Below are positions 1 to 5,257 of a DNA stretch of 6,420 bases, piece by piece. Numbering within the stretch: the first letter of the stretch is position 1; each line of letters begins with the position of its first letter. The stretch is from the NCBI GenBank assembly GCA_015487895.1, contig WFOW01000291.1:1-6420 (forward strand), in the 5' to 3' direction. The DNA comes from Gammaproteobacteria bacterium. Lineage in GTDB: Bacteria; Pseudomonadota; Gammaproteobacteria; S144-34. A model generated the notes under the pieces. It was given only the letters and a program-made list of their open reading frames with translations. It did no database searches and was not told where the DNA came from. A program made the translations under genes and the position numbers.

Positions 1-36
1 CTCCTGCACCTTGCGCTCGAGGATGCGGTCCAGCAT
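1..36 (-). CDS. trpC: Indole-3-glycerol phosphate synthase, N-terminal fragment (cut by left edge)
   Basis: Only the first 12 codons are in the window, reading MLDRILERKVQE. This resembles the N-terminus of bacterial indole-3-glycerol phosphate synthases, which typically begin with a short helix of the form (I/L)L.(K/R)I...K..E. The enzyme converts carboxyphenylamino-deoxyribulose phosphate to indole-3-glycerol phosphate, the step after TrpD and its isomerase. The start is well fixed: reading upstream in frame there is no other start codon before a TGA at 58-60. Position also supports the call, since trpC commonly follows trpD. There is no strong Shine-Dalgarno sequence; the nearest candidate is GAGA, supplied by a 7-bp repeat that abuts the start codon. 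The identity rests on 12 residues plus synteny, so another gene remains possible. Confidence 0.72.
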   Translation of the reverse strand, partial: MLDRILERKVQE

Positions 37-39
37 TCG

Positions 40-74
40 GTTCTCAGTTCTCGGTTCTCAGCCCACGGCTCGCA
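40..74. repeat. Heptad tandem repeat track A (5 units)
   Basis: Five consecutive 7-bp units on the plus strand: GTTCTCA, GTTCTCG, GTTCTCA, then the more decayed GCCCACG and GCTCGCA. The first three differ at one position only. On the operon (minus) strand the units rephase to CYGAGAA, and the track ends three bases before the trpC start codon. It resembles track F, in the same place upstream of trpD. Confidence 0.75.
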
Positions 75-100
75 GGCCTGCCCGCGGTCGGGAACTCTTC

Positions 101-128
101 CCCGCCTCCCGCGACCCGTCTCCCGTGC
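101..128. repeat. Heptad tandem repeat track B (4 units)
   Basis: Four plus-strand heptads: CCCGCCT, CCCGCGA, CCCGTCT, CCCGTGC, followed by ACTCC. The same closing sequence CCCGTGCACTCC ends track D, so the two are copies of one element. Track B lies about 40 bp from an inverted counterpart (track C), with which it could form a long imperfect hairpin. Confidence 0.75.
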
Positions 129-140
129 ACTCCACGGATG

Positions 141-166
141 CGGGTGCCGCGGCCGCCTGCGGCGGC
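141..166. repeat. GC-rich REP-like palindrome
   Basis: A dense local palindrome between heptad tracks B and C. GCCGC at 146-150 can pair with GCGGC at 162-166, and it contains the self-complementary 8-mer GCGGCCGC at 149-156. Its flank (GTGCACTCC, then ACGGATGCGGG) parallels the flank of the clearer REP unit at 288-313 (GTGCACTCC, then CACGAATGTGGG). This suggests a diverged copy of the same composite element. Confidence 0.5.
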
Positions 167-168
167 AG

Positions 169-196
169 AGACGGGAGGCGGGGGTCGGGAGGCGAG
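169..196. repeat. Heptad tandem repeat track C (4 units, inverted)
   Basis: Four heptads on the plus strand: AGACGGG, AGGCGGG, GGTCGGG, AGGCGAG. Their reverse complements (CTCGCCT, CCCGACC, CCCGCCT, CCCGTCT) belong to the same CCCGNNN family as tracks B, D and E. The track is therefore inserted or copied in the opposite orientation. Confidence 0.65.
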
Positions 197-199
197 GAG

Positions 200-222
200 G
201 TGGAGCGCCCTCCGGGCGCGGC
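200..222. repeat. REP-like hairpin
   Basis: A perfect 6-bp stem, GCGCCC at 205-210 and GGGCGC at 214-219, with a 3-nt loop TCC. The surrounding GTGGAGCG...CGCG resembles the GTGGGAGCG...CGCGA pattern of Pseudomonas/Xanthomonas-type REP sequences. No REP-associated tyrosine transposase is in the window. Confidence 0.5.
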
Positions 223-233
223 CTTTCGATCTT

Positions 234-275
234 CCCGTCTCCCGCGACCCGCGACCCGTCATCCGTCTCCCGTGC
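234..275. repeat. Heptad tandem repeat track D (6 units)
   Basis: The longest track: CCCGTCT, CCCGCGA, CCCGCGA, CCCGTCA, TCCGTCT, CCCGTGC, followed by ACTCC. Positions 2 to 4 of every unit are CCG, position 5 is T or C, and the rest vary. It matches track B with two extra heptads, as expected for expansion or contraction by slippage. Confidence 0.8.
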
Positions 276-287
276 ACTCCCACGAAT

Positions 288-354
288 GTGGGCGCGGCTT
301 CCAGCCGCGATTCCTCGGTCCAGCCCCCGGTCGCGGCAAGATGCCGCTCCCACA
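288..354. repeat. Inverted REP pair (BIME-like element)
   Basis: Two REP-like units face each other. The plus-strand unit at 288-313 starts GTGGGCGCGGCTTCCAGCCG, with GCGGCT pairing AGCCGC. The opposite-strand unit at 330-354 reads GTGGGAGCGGCATCTTGCCG, with CGGCA pairing TGCCG. Both follow the GTGGGAGCGGC...GCCGCGA pattern of REP elements known from Pseudomonas, Xanthomonas and relatives. About 16 bp separate them. A smaller hairpin, CCCAC-GAAT-GTGGG at 279-292, overlaps the left unit. In the trp transcript this would form strong stem-loops between trpD and trpC, which could affect mRNA stability or polarity (inference). Confidence 0.75.
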
Positions 355-429
355 GAGCCAGCTTTCAGGTTGCAGGCCACGATCTACAGCAGTCCGCCAG
401 GCACCCCCGCCTTGGGCTCGCGGCCTTTT
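355..429. other. Intergenic stretch with no recognisable feature
   Basis: This part of the 429-bp trpD-trpC gap lies between the REP pair and heptad track E. I see no credible short gene, terminator or promoter. GC content drops slightly at 360-395 compared with the genes. The rest of the gap is covered by the separate repeat entries. Confidence 0.4.
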
Positions 430-464
430 CCCGTCTCCCGCAACCCGTCTCCCGTAACCTGTTT
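430..464. repeat. Heptad tandem repeat track E (5 units)
   Basis: Five heptads: CCCGTCT, CCCGCAA, CCCGTCT, CCCGTAA, CCTGTTT. The track ends one base before the trpD stop codon (TAG, complement of 466-468), so the array abuts the 3' end of the coding sequence. It shares the CCCGTCT-CCCGC.A core with tracks B and D. Confidence 0.78.
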
Positions 465-465
465 G

Positions 466-1488
466 CTACGCCAGCTCGCGGCTCAGGGCGGCGAGGCGCT
501 CGAGCCGGCGCAGCGGCTCGCCCGTCGCCATGGCCTCCAGCGCGCGCGCCACGCCCTCCTCGAGCGAGGCGGCACGGCCCGCCACGTAGACCGCGGCGCC
601 GGCGTTGAGCGCGACCATGTCGCGCGCCGGCCCCGGCTCGCCCGCGAGCGCCTGGCGCACCAGGGCGAGCGAGGCCTGCGCGTCGTCCACGCGCAGGCCG
701 TCGAGCGGCGCGCGGCTCACGCCCAGCGCCTGCGGGTCCACGCGGTAGCGCTCGATTCGCCCGCCGCGCAGCTCCGCCACCTCCGTCGGGCCGGCGATGC
801 TGATCTCGTCCAGGCCCTCCGCGCCGTGCACCACCATGACGTGGCGGCTGCCGAGGCGCGCGAGCACCTGCGCCAGCGGCTCGAGCCAGGCGGCGTCGAA
901 GACGCCGAGCACCTGGTTGGGCGCGCCCGCGGGATTGGTCAGGGGGCCGAGCAGGTTGAACACGGTGCGCACGCCCATCTCGCGGCGCGGGCCGATGGCG
1001 TGCCTCATGGCGCCGTGGTGGGCGGGCGCGAACAGGAAGCCGACCCCGACCTCGCGGATGCAGCGCGCCACGGCCTCCGGCGGCAGGTCGAGCCGCACGC
1101 CCGCCGCCTCCAGCAGGTCGGCGCTGCCCGAGCGGCTCGAGACCGAGCGGTTGCCGTGCTTGGCCACGTGGGCGCCGCAGGCCGCGGCCACGAAGGCGGC
1201 GGCGGTCGAGACGTTGAACAGCCCCGCGGCGTCGCCGCCCGGGCCGCAGGTGTCGACCAGGTGCGGCAGGTCCGGGACCTCCACGGGCGTGGCCAGCTCG
1301 CGCATGACGCGCGCGGCGGCGGCGATCTCCTCCACCGTCTCGCCCTTCATGCGCAGGCCCACGAGGAAGCCGCCGATCTGGGCCGGCGTCGCCTCGCCGC
1401 CCATGATGCGGCGCATGACGGACTCCATCTCGGGGCCCGTCAGGTCGCGGCGCTCGACCACCGCCCGTATGGCGTCCTGCATATGCAT
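466..1488 (-). CDS. trpD: Anthranilate phosphoribosyltransferase
   Basis: The 340-residue product has the usual length for TrpD, which transfers phosphoribose from PRPP to anthranilate in tryptophan synthesis. Visible family motifs are the glycine-rich PRPP loop at 79-87 (DTCGPGGDA), FNVSTA at 91-96, the KHGNRS...GSADLLEA block at 110-128, the anthranilate-site HHGAMRHA at 157-164 with [19 protein letters not shown] at 168-186, and the metal-binding Asp227-Glu228 in GLDEIS. The PRPP loop is odd: the common GTGGDG is GPGGDA here, and the codons read it clearly (GGC CCG GGC GGC GAC GCC). Two starts are possible, ATG at 1488 or ATG at 1482 (product beginning MQDAIRAV, a usual TrpD N-terminus); neither has a convincing Shine-Dalgarno. 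It follows trpG by 73 nt and precedes trpC by 429 nt, both gaps filled with heptad repeats. Confidence 0.96.
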   Translation of the reverse strand: MHMQDAIRAVVERRDLTGPEMESVMRRIMGGEATPAQIGGFLVGLRMKGETVEEIAAAARVMRELATPVEVPDLPHLVDTCGPGGDAAGLFNVSTAAAFVAAACGAHVAKHGNRSVSSRSGSADLLEAAGVRLDLPPEAVARCIREVGVGFLFAPAHHGAMRHAIGPRREMGVRTVFNLLGPLTNPAGAPNQVLGVFDAAWLEPLAQVLARLGSRHVMVVHGAEGLDEISIAGPTEVAELRGGRIERYRVDPQALGVSRAPLDGLRVDDAQASLALVRQALAGEPGPARDMVALNAGAAVYVAGRAASLEEGVARALEAMATGEPLRRLERLAALSRELA

Positions 1489-1490
1489 GA

Positions 1491-1518
1491 GGTCACGGCT
1501 TGCAGTTCACGGTTCGCG
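1491..1518. repeat. Heptad tandem repeat track F (4 units)
   Basis: Four plus-strand units: GGTCACG, GCTTGCA, GTTCACG, GTTCGCG. On the operon strand they rephase to CCGCGAA, CCGTGAA, CTGCAAG, CCGTGAC. The track ends two bases before the upstream trpD start codon and occupies the position where a ribosome binding site would be expected. It is similar to track A, which abuts trpC. Confidence 0.65.
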
Positions 1519-1530
1519 GAAGAAGGCTCC

Positions 1531-1558
1531 TACCGTACACCGTACGCCGCACACCGTA
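1531..1558. repeat. Heptad tandem repeat track G (4 units)
   Basis: Four units: TACCGTA, CACCGTA, CGCCGCA, CACCGTA. They rephase to CCGTACA, CCGTACG, CCGCACA, CCGTAAA, the same CCGYNNN pattern as the tracks left of trpD but with a different variable half. The track begins 3 bp beyond the trpG stop codon. Together with track F it accounts for most of the 73-bp trpG-trpD gap. Confidence 0.75.
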
Positions 1559-1561
1559 AAC

Positions 1562-2140
1562 TCAGTCTTCGAGGAAATTGCGCAGCAGGTCGTGGCCGAC
1601 CGCCGTGAGGATGGACTCCGGATGGAACTGCACGCCCTCCACCGGCAGCTCGCGGTGGCGCACGCCCATGATCTCGTCCATCTCCCCGCCCTCGCGCTCG
1701 GTCCAGGCCGTGACCTCCAGGCATTCCGGCAGGCTCGCGCGCTCGATCACGAGCGAGTGGTAGCGGGTCGCCTCGAAGGGGTCCGGCAGCCCGCGGAAGA
1801 CGCCCTCGCCCGAGTGGCGGATCATCGAGGTCTTGCCGTGCATGATCTCGCGCGCGTGCACGATGCGCCCGCCGAAGGCCTGGCCGATGCACTGGTGGCC
1901 GAGGCACACGCCGAGGATAGGCACGCGCCCGGCGAAGCGGCGCACGAGCTCGACCGAGACGCCGGCCTCGTTGGGCGTGCACGGCCCGGGCGAGATGACG
2001 ATGCGCTCGGGGGCGAGGCGCTCGACCTCCTCCAGCGTGATCCGGTCGTTGCGGAAGACGCGCACCTCGGCGCCGAGCTCGCCCAGGTACTGGACCAGGT
2101 TCCAGGTGAAGGAGTCGTAGTTGTCGATCATGAGGATCAC
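1562..2140 (-). CDS. trpG: Anthranilate synthase component II (glutamine amidotransferase)
   Basis: The 192-residue product is a class I glutamine amidotransferase that releases ammonia from glutamine and passes it to TrpE. Signatures are [16 protein letters not shown] near the N-terminus (4-19), [12 protein letters not shown] at 49-60, the nucleophile Cys79 in GVCLGHQ, and the catalytic His173 and Glu175 in QFHPES. The chosen start is GTG at 2140. It overlaps the trpE stop as GTGA, and GGGAGG lies 7 nt upstream; the internal ATG at 2131 would sit 16 nt from that site. The overlap suggests translational coupling, which would match subunit ratios. In many proteobacteria the same subunit also serves PabB in folate synthesis (PabA role), so dual use is plausible. 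It ends TGA with no terminator visible after it. Confidence 0.96.
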   Translation of the reverse strand: MILMIDNYDSFTWNLVQYLGELGAEVRVFRNDRITLEEVERLAPERIVISPGPCTPNEAGVSVELVRRFAGRVPILGVCLGHQCIGQAFGGRIVHAREIMHGKTSMIRHSGEGVFRGLPDPFEATRYHSLVIERASLPECLEVTAWTEREGGEMDEIMGVRHRELPVEGVQFHPESILTAVGHDLLRNFLED

Positions 2141-3633
2141 GCCGCGCCCTCCCGGCCCGCGGGGGCCTCGAGGCCGGCGGCGAGGGCGGCGGCACGGAAC
2201 AGGGCGCGGCCCTTGCTCATGGTCTCTTCCCACTCGCGCGCCGGCACCGAGTCGGCGACGATGCCGGCGCCGGCCTGCACGTGCATGGTGGCGTCCTTGA
2301 GCACCGCGGTGCGGATGGCGATGGCGAGGTCCATGTCCCCGCTCCAGGCGAGGTAGCCGACGGCGCCGCCGTAGACGCCGCGCTTGATCGGCTCGAGCTC
2401 GTCGATGATCTCCATCGCCCGGATCTTGGGCGCGCCGGTGAGCGTGCCCGCGGGGAAGGTGGCGCGCAGCACGTCCATGGGGCCGAGGCCGGGGCGCAGA
2501 CGGCCGCGCACGTTGGAGACGATGTGCATCACGTGCGAGTAGCGCTCCACCACCATGCGCTCGTCGACCTCGACGCTGCCGATCTCGGCCACGCGGCCCA
2601 CGTCGTTGCGCCCGAGGTCGATGAGCATCAGGTGCTCGGCGCGCTCCTTGGGGTCGGCGAGCAGCTCCTCCTCCAGCGCGCGGTCCTCGGCCTCGGTGGC
2701 CCCGCGCGGGCGCGTGCCGGCGATGGGCCGCACCGTCACGGTGCCGCGGTCGAGGCGCACCAGGATCTCGGGCGAGGAGCCGATCACGTGGAAGCCGCCG
2801 AGGTCCATGTAGAACAGGTAGGGCGAGGGGTTGAGGGTGCGCAGCGCCCGGTAGAGGTTGAGCGGCGAGCCGCGGTAGGGGGCGGACAGGCGCTGCGAGA
2901 GCACCACCTGCATGACGTCGCCCTCGACGATGTAGCGCTGGATGCGCCCGACGGCGGCCTCGAAGGCCTCGCGCCCGAAGCTCGAGCGGAAGTCCTCCTC
3001 GCGCAGCGGCTCGCCGGCGTGCGCGCGGGGGGCCGGCAGCGCCCCGGCCAGGCGCGCCTCGAGGGCGTCGAGGCGCGCCTGCGCCTCGCGCCAGGCCCCG
3101 GGGCGGGCGGGCTCGGCGTGCACCACGAGGTAGAGCTTGCCGAGCAGGTTGTCGAAGACCGCGAGCTCCTCGGAGAGCATGAGCAGGATGTCCGGCACGC
3201 CGAGGGGGTCGGGCTTTTCCACGCCGGCCAGCCGCGGCTCGATGTGGCGCACGGTGTCGTAGCCGAAGTAGCCCACCAGCCCGCCGGCGAAGCGCGGCAG
3301 GCCCGGCAGCGCCGGCACGTGCCAGGCGGAGCGCCATTCCTCGAGCCAGGCGAGCGGGTCGGCGGCCTCGATGCGCTCCGGCGCCTCGCCCTCGCGCTCG
3401 ACCGTCACGGTGCGGCCGCGCACGGCGACGCGGGTGCGCGCCGGCAGGCCGATGATCGAGTAGCGCCCCCACTTCTCGCCGCCCTGCACCGACTCGAGCA
3501 GGTAGCTCCAGGGGCCGGCGGCGAGCTTGAGGTAGGCGCTGAGGGGGGTGTCGAGGTCGGCGAGGACCTCGCGCACCACGGGGACGTGGCTGTAGCCCTG
3601 GTCGGCAAGCTGCCGGAATGCGTGCTCGTTCAT
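2137..3633 (-). CDS. trpE: Anthranilate synthase component I
   Basis: The 498-residue product has the standard TrpE length. It aminates chorismate and removes pyruvate to give anthranilate, the first committed step to tryptophan. The N-terminal domain carries LLES at 45-48 in [17 protein letters not shown], and NPSPYLFYM lies at 268-276; both belong to the known tryptophan feedback pocket, so allosteric inhibition is probably kept. The chorismate-binding domain shows PIAGTRPRG (303-311), [10 protein letters not shown] (339-348), HVMHIVS (367-373), [19 protein letters not shown] (392-410) and [10 protein letters not shown] (453-462), covering the usual active-site blocks. The ATG at 3633 has AGGGTGA 4 nt upstream. 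The stop overlaps the trpG GTG start by 4 nt. Upstream is a 129-nt gap after gph containing a structured leader with a Trp-containing short ORF. Confidence 0.97.
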   Translation of the reverse strand: MNEHAFRQLADQGYSHVPVVREVLADLDTPLSAYLKLAAGPWSYLLESVQGGEKWGRYSIIGLPARTRVAVRGRTVTVEREGEAPERIEAADPLAWLEEWRSAWHVPALPGLPRFAGGLVGYFGYDTVRHIEPRLAGVEKPDPLGVPDILLMLSEELAVFDNLLGKLYLVVHAEPARPGAWREAQARLDALEARLAGALPAPRAHAGEPLREEDFRSSFGREAFEAAVGRIQRYIVEGDVMQVVLSQRLSAPYRGSPLNLYRALRTLNPSPYLFYMDLGGFHVIGSSPEILVRLDRGTVTVRPIAGTRPRGATEAEDRALEEELLADPKERAEHLMLIDLGRNDVGRVAEIGSVEVDERMVVERYSHVMHIVSNVRGRLRPGLGPMDVLRATFPAGTLTGAPKIRAMEIIDELEPIKRGVYGGAVGYLAWSGDMDLAIAIRTAVLKDATMHVQAGAGIVADSVPAREWEETMSKGRALFRAAALAAGLEAPAGREGAA

Positions 3634-3644
3634 CGGCTCACCCT

Positions 3645-3744
3645 GCGCGGCGGGTCGGGGAGGTTCGGGTCGGGGACGGAGGCGCGCGCGAGCGGCCCGG
3701 TCACCATCGGGTGCCGGGGACGCGCCACCTCCGTGCCGCCGCGC
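3645..3744 (-). promoter_or_regulatory. Candidate trp leader: nested RNA stems upstream of trpE
   Basis: In the transcript three stems fit inside each other. The innermost (3696-3718) is a 9-bp stem with one bulged A and a CGAU loop. Around it, ACGGAGG (3728-3734) pairs CCUCCGU (3676-3682) and continues inward to about 14 pairs with one bulged G. The outer pair is GCGCGGCGG (3736-3744) with CCGCCGCGC (3645-3653). The outer 3' arm lies next to the trpE ribosome binding site. The 3' part is C-rich and holds a direct repeat UCCCCGACCCG at 3666-3676 and 3651-3661. No U-run follows a stem, so this is not a classic intrinsic attenuator. High GC makes chance stems common; the function is inferred from location and the overlapping Trp-containing ORF. 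Confidence 0.45.
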
Positions 3745-3754
3745 GGGCTCGCAT
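3701..3754 (-). CDS. Candidate trp leader peptide (17 aa, two Trp codons)
   Basis: A short ORF encodes [17 protein letters not shown], with Trp at 10 and 17; the last sense codon is UGG directly before UGA. The ATG at 3754 has GAGG 6 nt upstream, ideal spacing, and that GAGG overlaps the gph stop codon, so ribosomes finishing gph could restart here. A small hairpin, CTGCC-TCA-GGCAG (3758-3770), spans the gph stop and this site. The Trp17 codon and stop lie in the loop and 3' arm of the strong hairpin at 3696-3718, while the Trp10 codon lies in the 5' arm of the outer stem; stalling at either would remodel the leader. Tryptophan attenuation with leader peptides is known upstream of trpE in several gammaproteobacteria. 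Two separated Trp codons is weaker than the tandem Trp of E. coli TrpL, so coincidence cannot be excluded. Confidence 0.45.
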   Translation of the reverse strand: MRARAAARRWRVPGTRW

Positions 3755-3762
3755 CGCCTGCC

Positions 3763-4443
3763 TCAGGCAGCCTGCTCCAGCATGGGCAGCAATTCTAGCA
3801 GGGAATCGACGACCGCGTTGGGCGCGGCCTCGCGGATGTCGCGGCCGTGGTTGTAGCCGTAGCTGACGCAGACCACGGGCATGCCGGCCGCGCGCGCCGC
3901 CTGCACGTCGTTGCTCGAGTCGCCCACCATGAGGCAGCGGCCGGGCTCGACGCCGAGCGCGCGCGCGGCGCACAGCAGCGGCTCGGGGTCCGGCTTCTTG
4001 CGTGCGCAGTCGTCGCCGCAGACGACGACCGCGAAGCGCCCGCGCACGCCGAGGTCGGCGAGCAGGGGCTCGGTGAAGCGCCGCGCCTTGTTGGTGACGG
4101 CGGCGAGCCGGTAGCCGGCGCGCTCGAGAGCGGCGAGCGCCTCGGCCGCGCCTGGGTAGAGGCGGCTGCGCTTGCTCGTGTTCTCGGCGTAGAGCTCGAG
4201 GAAGACCGGATAGGCGCGCTCGAACTCGGCCGGGTCCGGCTCGCCCTCGAGGCTCCCCGTGAGCGCGCGCTTGACCAGGCGCTCGACGCCGTTGCCCACC
4301 CAGTCGCGCACGCGCGCCTCGCCCCAGGGCTCGCGTCCGATGCGCCGCATGGTCTCGTCCACGCACCAGGCGAGGTCCGGCACGCTGTCGACCAGCGTGC
4401 CGTCGACGTCCACGATCACGGCCTCGGGGCGGGCGGAGAGCAC
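3763..4443 (-). CDS. gph: Phosphoglycolate phosphatase (HAD family)
   Basis: The 226-residue protein is a HAD-superfamily hydrolase of the Gph/CbbZ type, which removes phosphate from 2-phosphoglycolate formed by RubisCO oxygenation or DNA repair. Motif I is DVDGTLVDS at 12-20 (nucleophile Asp12, acid/base Asp14), motif II is VTNK at 116-119, motif III lies in ARKKPDPEPL at 147-156, and motif IV is GDSSND at 174-179. An alpha-helical cap lies between motifs I and II, as in this subfamily. The start is GTG at 4443, 4 nt after the rpe stop; GGGGG lies 9 nt upstream and GAGG only 2 nt upstream, so coupling to rpe translation is likely. The rpe-gph-trpE order is common in proteobacteria. Substrate is inferred from family and neighbours; related HAD phosphatases can differ in specificity. 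Confidence 0.92.
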   Translation of the reverse strand: MLSARPEAVIVDVDGTLVDSVPDLAWCVDETMRRIGREPWGEARVRDWVGNGVERLVKRALTGSLEGEPDPAEFERAYPVFLELYAENTSKRSRLYPGAAEALAALERAGYRLAAVTNKARRFTEPLLADLGVRGRFAVVVCGDDCARKKPDPEPLLCAARALGVEPGRCLMVGDSSNDVQAARAAGMPVVCVSYGYNHGRDIREAAPNAVVDSLLELLPMLEQAA

Positions 4444-4447
4444 GTCC

Positions 4448-5140
4448 TCAGGCCCCCGCCTTCGCCAGCTCCTCGCGCATGGCGCGGATGACGCTGTCGT
4501 AGCGGTTCGGGTCCTCGTCGCGGCCGGCGCCGAAGATGGCCGAGCCGGCGACGAAGGTGTCGGCGCCGGCCTCGGCGATGGCGCGGATGTTGTCCACCTT
4601 GACGCCGCCGTCGATCTCGAGGCGGATGTCGCGCCCCGAGGCGTCGATCATCTCGCGCGCGCGCTTCAGCTTGCGCAGCACGTAGGGGATGAACTTCTGC
4701 CCGCCGAAGCCGGGATTGACCGACATGAGCAGCACCATGTCCACCTTCTCGATCACCCACTCGAGGTGGTCGAGCGGCGTCGCCGGGTTGAAGACCAGGC
4801 CCGGCTTGCAGCCGTGGTCGCGGATGAGCTGCAGGGTGCGGTCGATGTGCTCGCTCGCCTCGGGGTGGAAGGTGATGTAGGTGGCGCCGGCCTTGGCGAA
4901 GTCCGGCACGATGCGGTCGACCGGCTTGACCATGAGGTGCACGTCGATGGGCGCCTCGATGCCGTAGGCGCGCAGCGCCTCGCATACCAGCGGCCCGATG
5001 GTGAGGTTGGGCACGTAGTGGTTGTCCATCACGTCGAAGTGGACGATGTCGGCGCCCGCGGCCAGCACGTTGGCCACCTCCTCGCCCAGGCGCGCGAAGT
5101 CCGCCGAGAGGATGGAGGGTGCGATCAGGTACTCGCGCAT
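4448..5140 (-). CDS. rpe: Ribulose-phosphate 3-epimerase
   Basis: The 230-residue product matches the Rpe family, a TIM-barrel enzyme that interconverts ribulose 5-phosphate and xylulose 5-phosphate in the pentose phosphate and Calvin cycles. Hallmarks are [17 protein letters not shown] (6-22), [17 protein letters not shown] (34-50) with metal ligands His34 and Asp36, His68 in [20 protein letters not shown] (138-151), the catalytic Asp177 in EIDGGV, and the phosphate-binding GSAIFG (199-204). The chosen start is ATG at 5140 ([11 protein letters not shown]), with AGGGG 10 nt upstream, giving the usual N-terminus. An in-frame ATG at 5170 would add ten residues without a clear ribosome site. It is the first gene of the minus-strand string and is divergent from the hydrolase gene. 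Confidence 0.96.
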   Translation of the reverse strand: MREYLIAPSILSADFARLGEEVANVLAAGADIVHFDVMDNHYVPNLTIGPLVCEALRAYGIEAPIDVHLMVKPVDRIVPDFAKAGATYITFHPEASEHIDRTLQLIRDHGCKPGLVFNPATPLDHLEWVIEKVDMVLLMSVNPGFGGQKFIPYVLRKLKRAREMIDASGRDIRLEIDGGVKVDNIRAIAEAGADTFVAGSAIFGAGRDEDPNRYDSVIRAMREELAKAGA

Positions 5141-5257
5141 GGTCTTGAAGCCCCTGCTGCCGACTGCCATATTGGTGCCCGGCCGGCCTCGCGGCGGGCG
5201 CGGAGCCGGCAACTTTACCCCAAACGCCCGCCCCGTGCAGCCTCGCGGAGGCCCCCG
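5141..5257. promoter_or_regulatory. Divergent intergenic region with candidate rpe promoter
   Basis: The 117-bp gap between the divergent rpe and hydrolase genes must hold the rpe promoter if the string is one operon. The only AT-rich island is at 5211-5224. Reading toward rpe it gives TAAAGT (5212-5217), a possible -10, with a poor -35 (CTGCAC) 17 bp upstream. This island is bracketed by a perfect 8-bp inverted repeat, GGCGGGCG at 5193-5200 and CGCCCGCC at 5225-5232, which could be an operator or a hairpin. On the plus side a hairpin, GCCTC-GCG-GAGGC (5240-5252), includes the GGAGG of the hydrolase ribosome site and could mask it. Promoter prediction is weak in DNA this GC-rich. Confidence 0.35.

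Noticed and set aside
149..156. Self-complementary GCGGCCGC as a specific protein binding site
   Set aside because: Palindromes made only of G and C are expected by chance at this base composition; it is treated as part of the REP-like element.
98..464. CRISPR array
   Set aside because: The repeats are 7 bp long and directly tandem, without spacers of regular length, and no cas genes are present.
286..1608. Long plus-strand open frame of 440 codons opposite trpD
   Set aside because: It is antisense to a clear trpD, is rich in Arg/His/Ala as expected from the complement of GC-rich codons, and shows no family motif. Similar open frames opposite trpE, gph and rpe were rejected for the same reason.
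1562..3472. trpG read as the C-terminal part of a 636-residue fusion protein
   Set aside because: The frame happens to stay open upstream through trpE, but that part is low-complexity Arg/Ala/Gly sequence. The GTG at 2140 with GGGAGG 7 nt upstream and the GTGA overlap with trpE explain the true start.
3645..3718. Classic intrinsic terminator-type trp attenuator
   Set aside because: Strong stems are present but no run of U follows any of them; only a non-canonical mechanism is proposed.
2281..3798. Plus-strand open frame of 505 codons opposite trpE
   Set aside because: Complement shadow of trpE in high-GC DNA; low-complexity composition and no recognisable domain.
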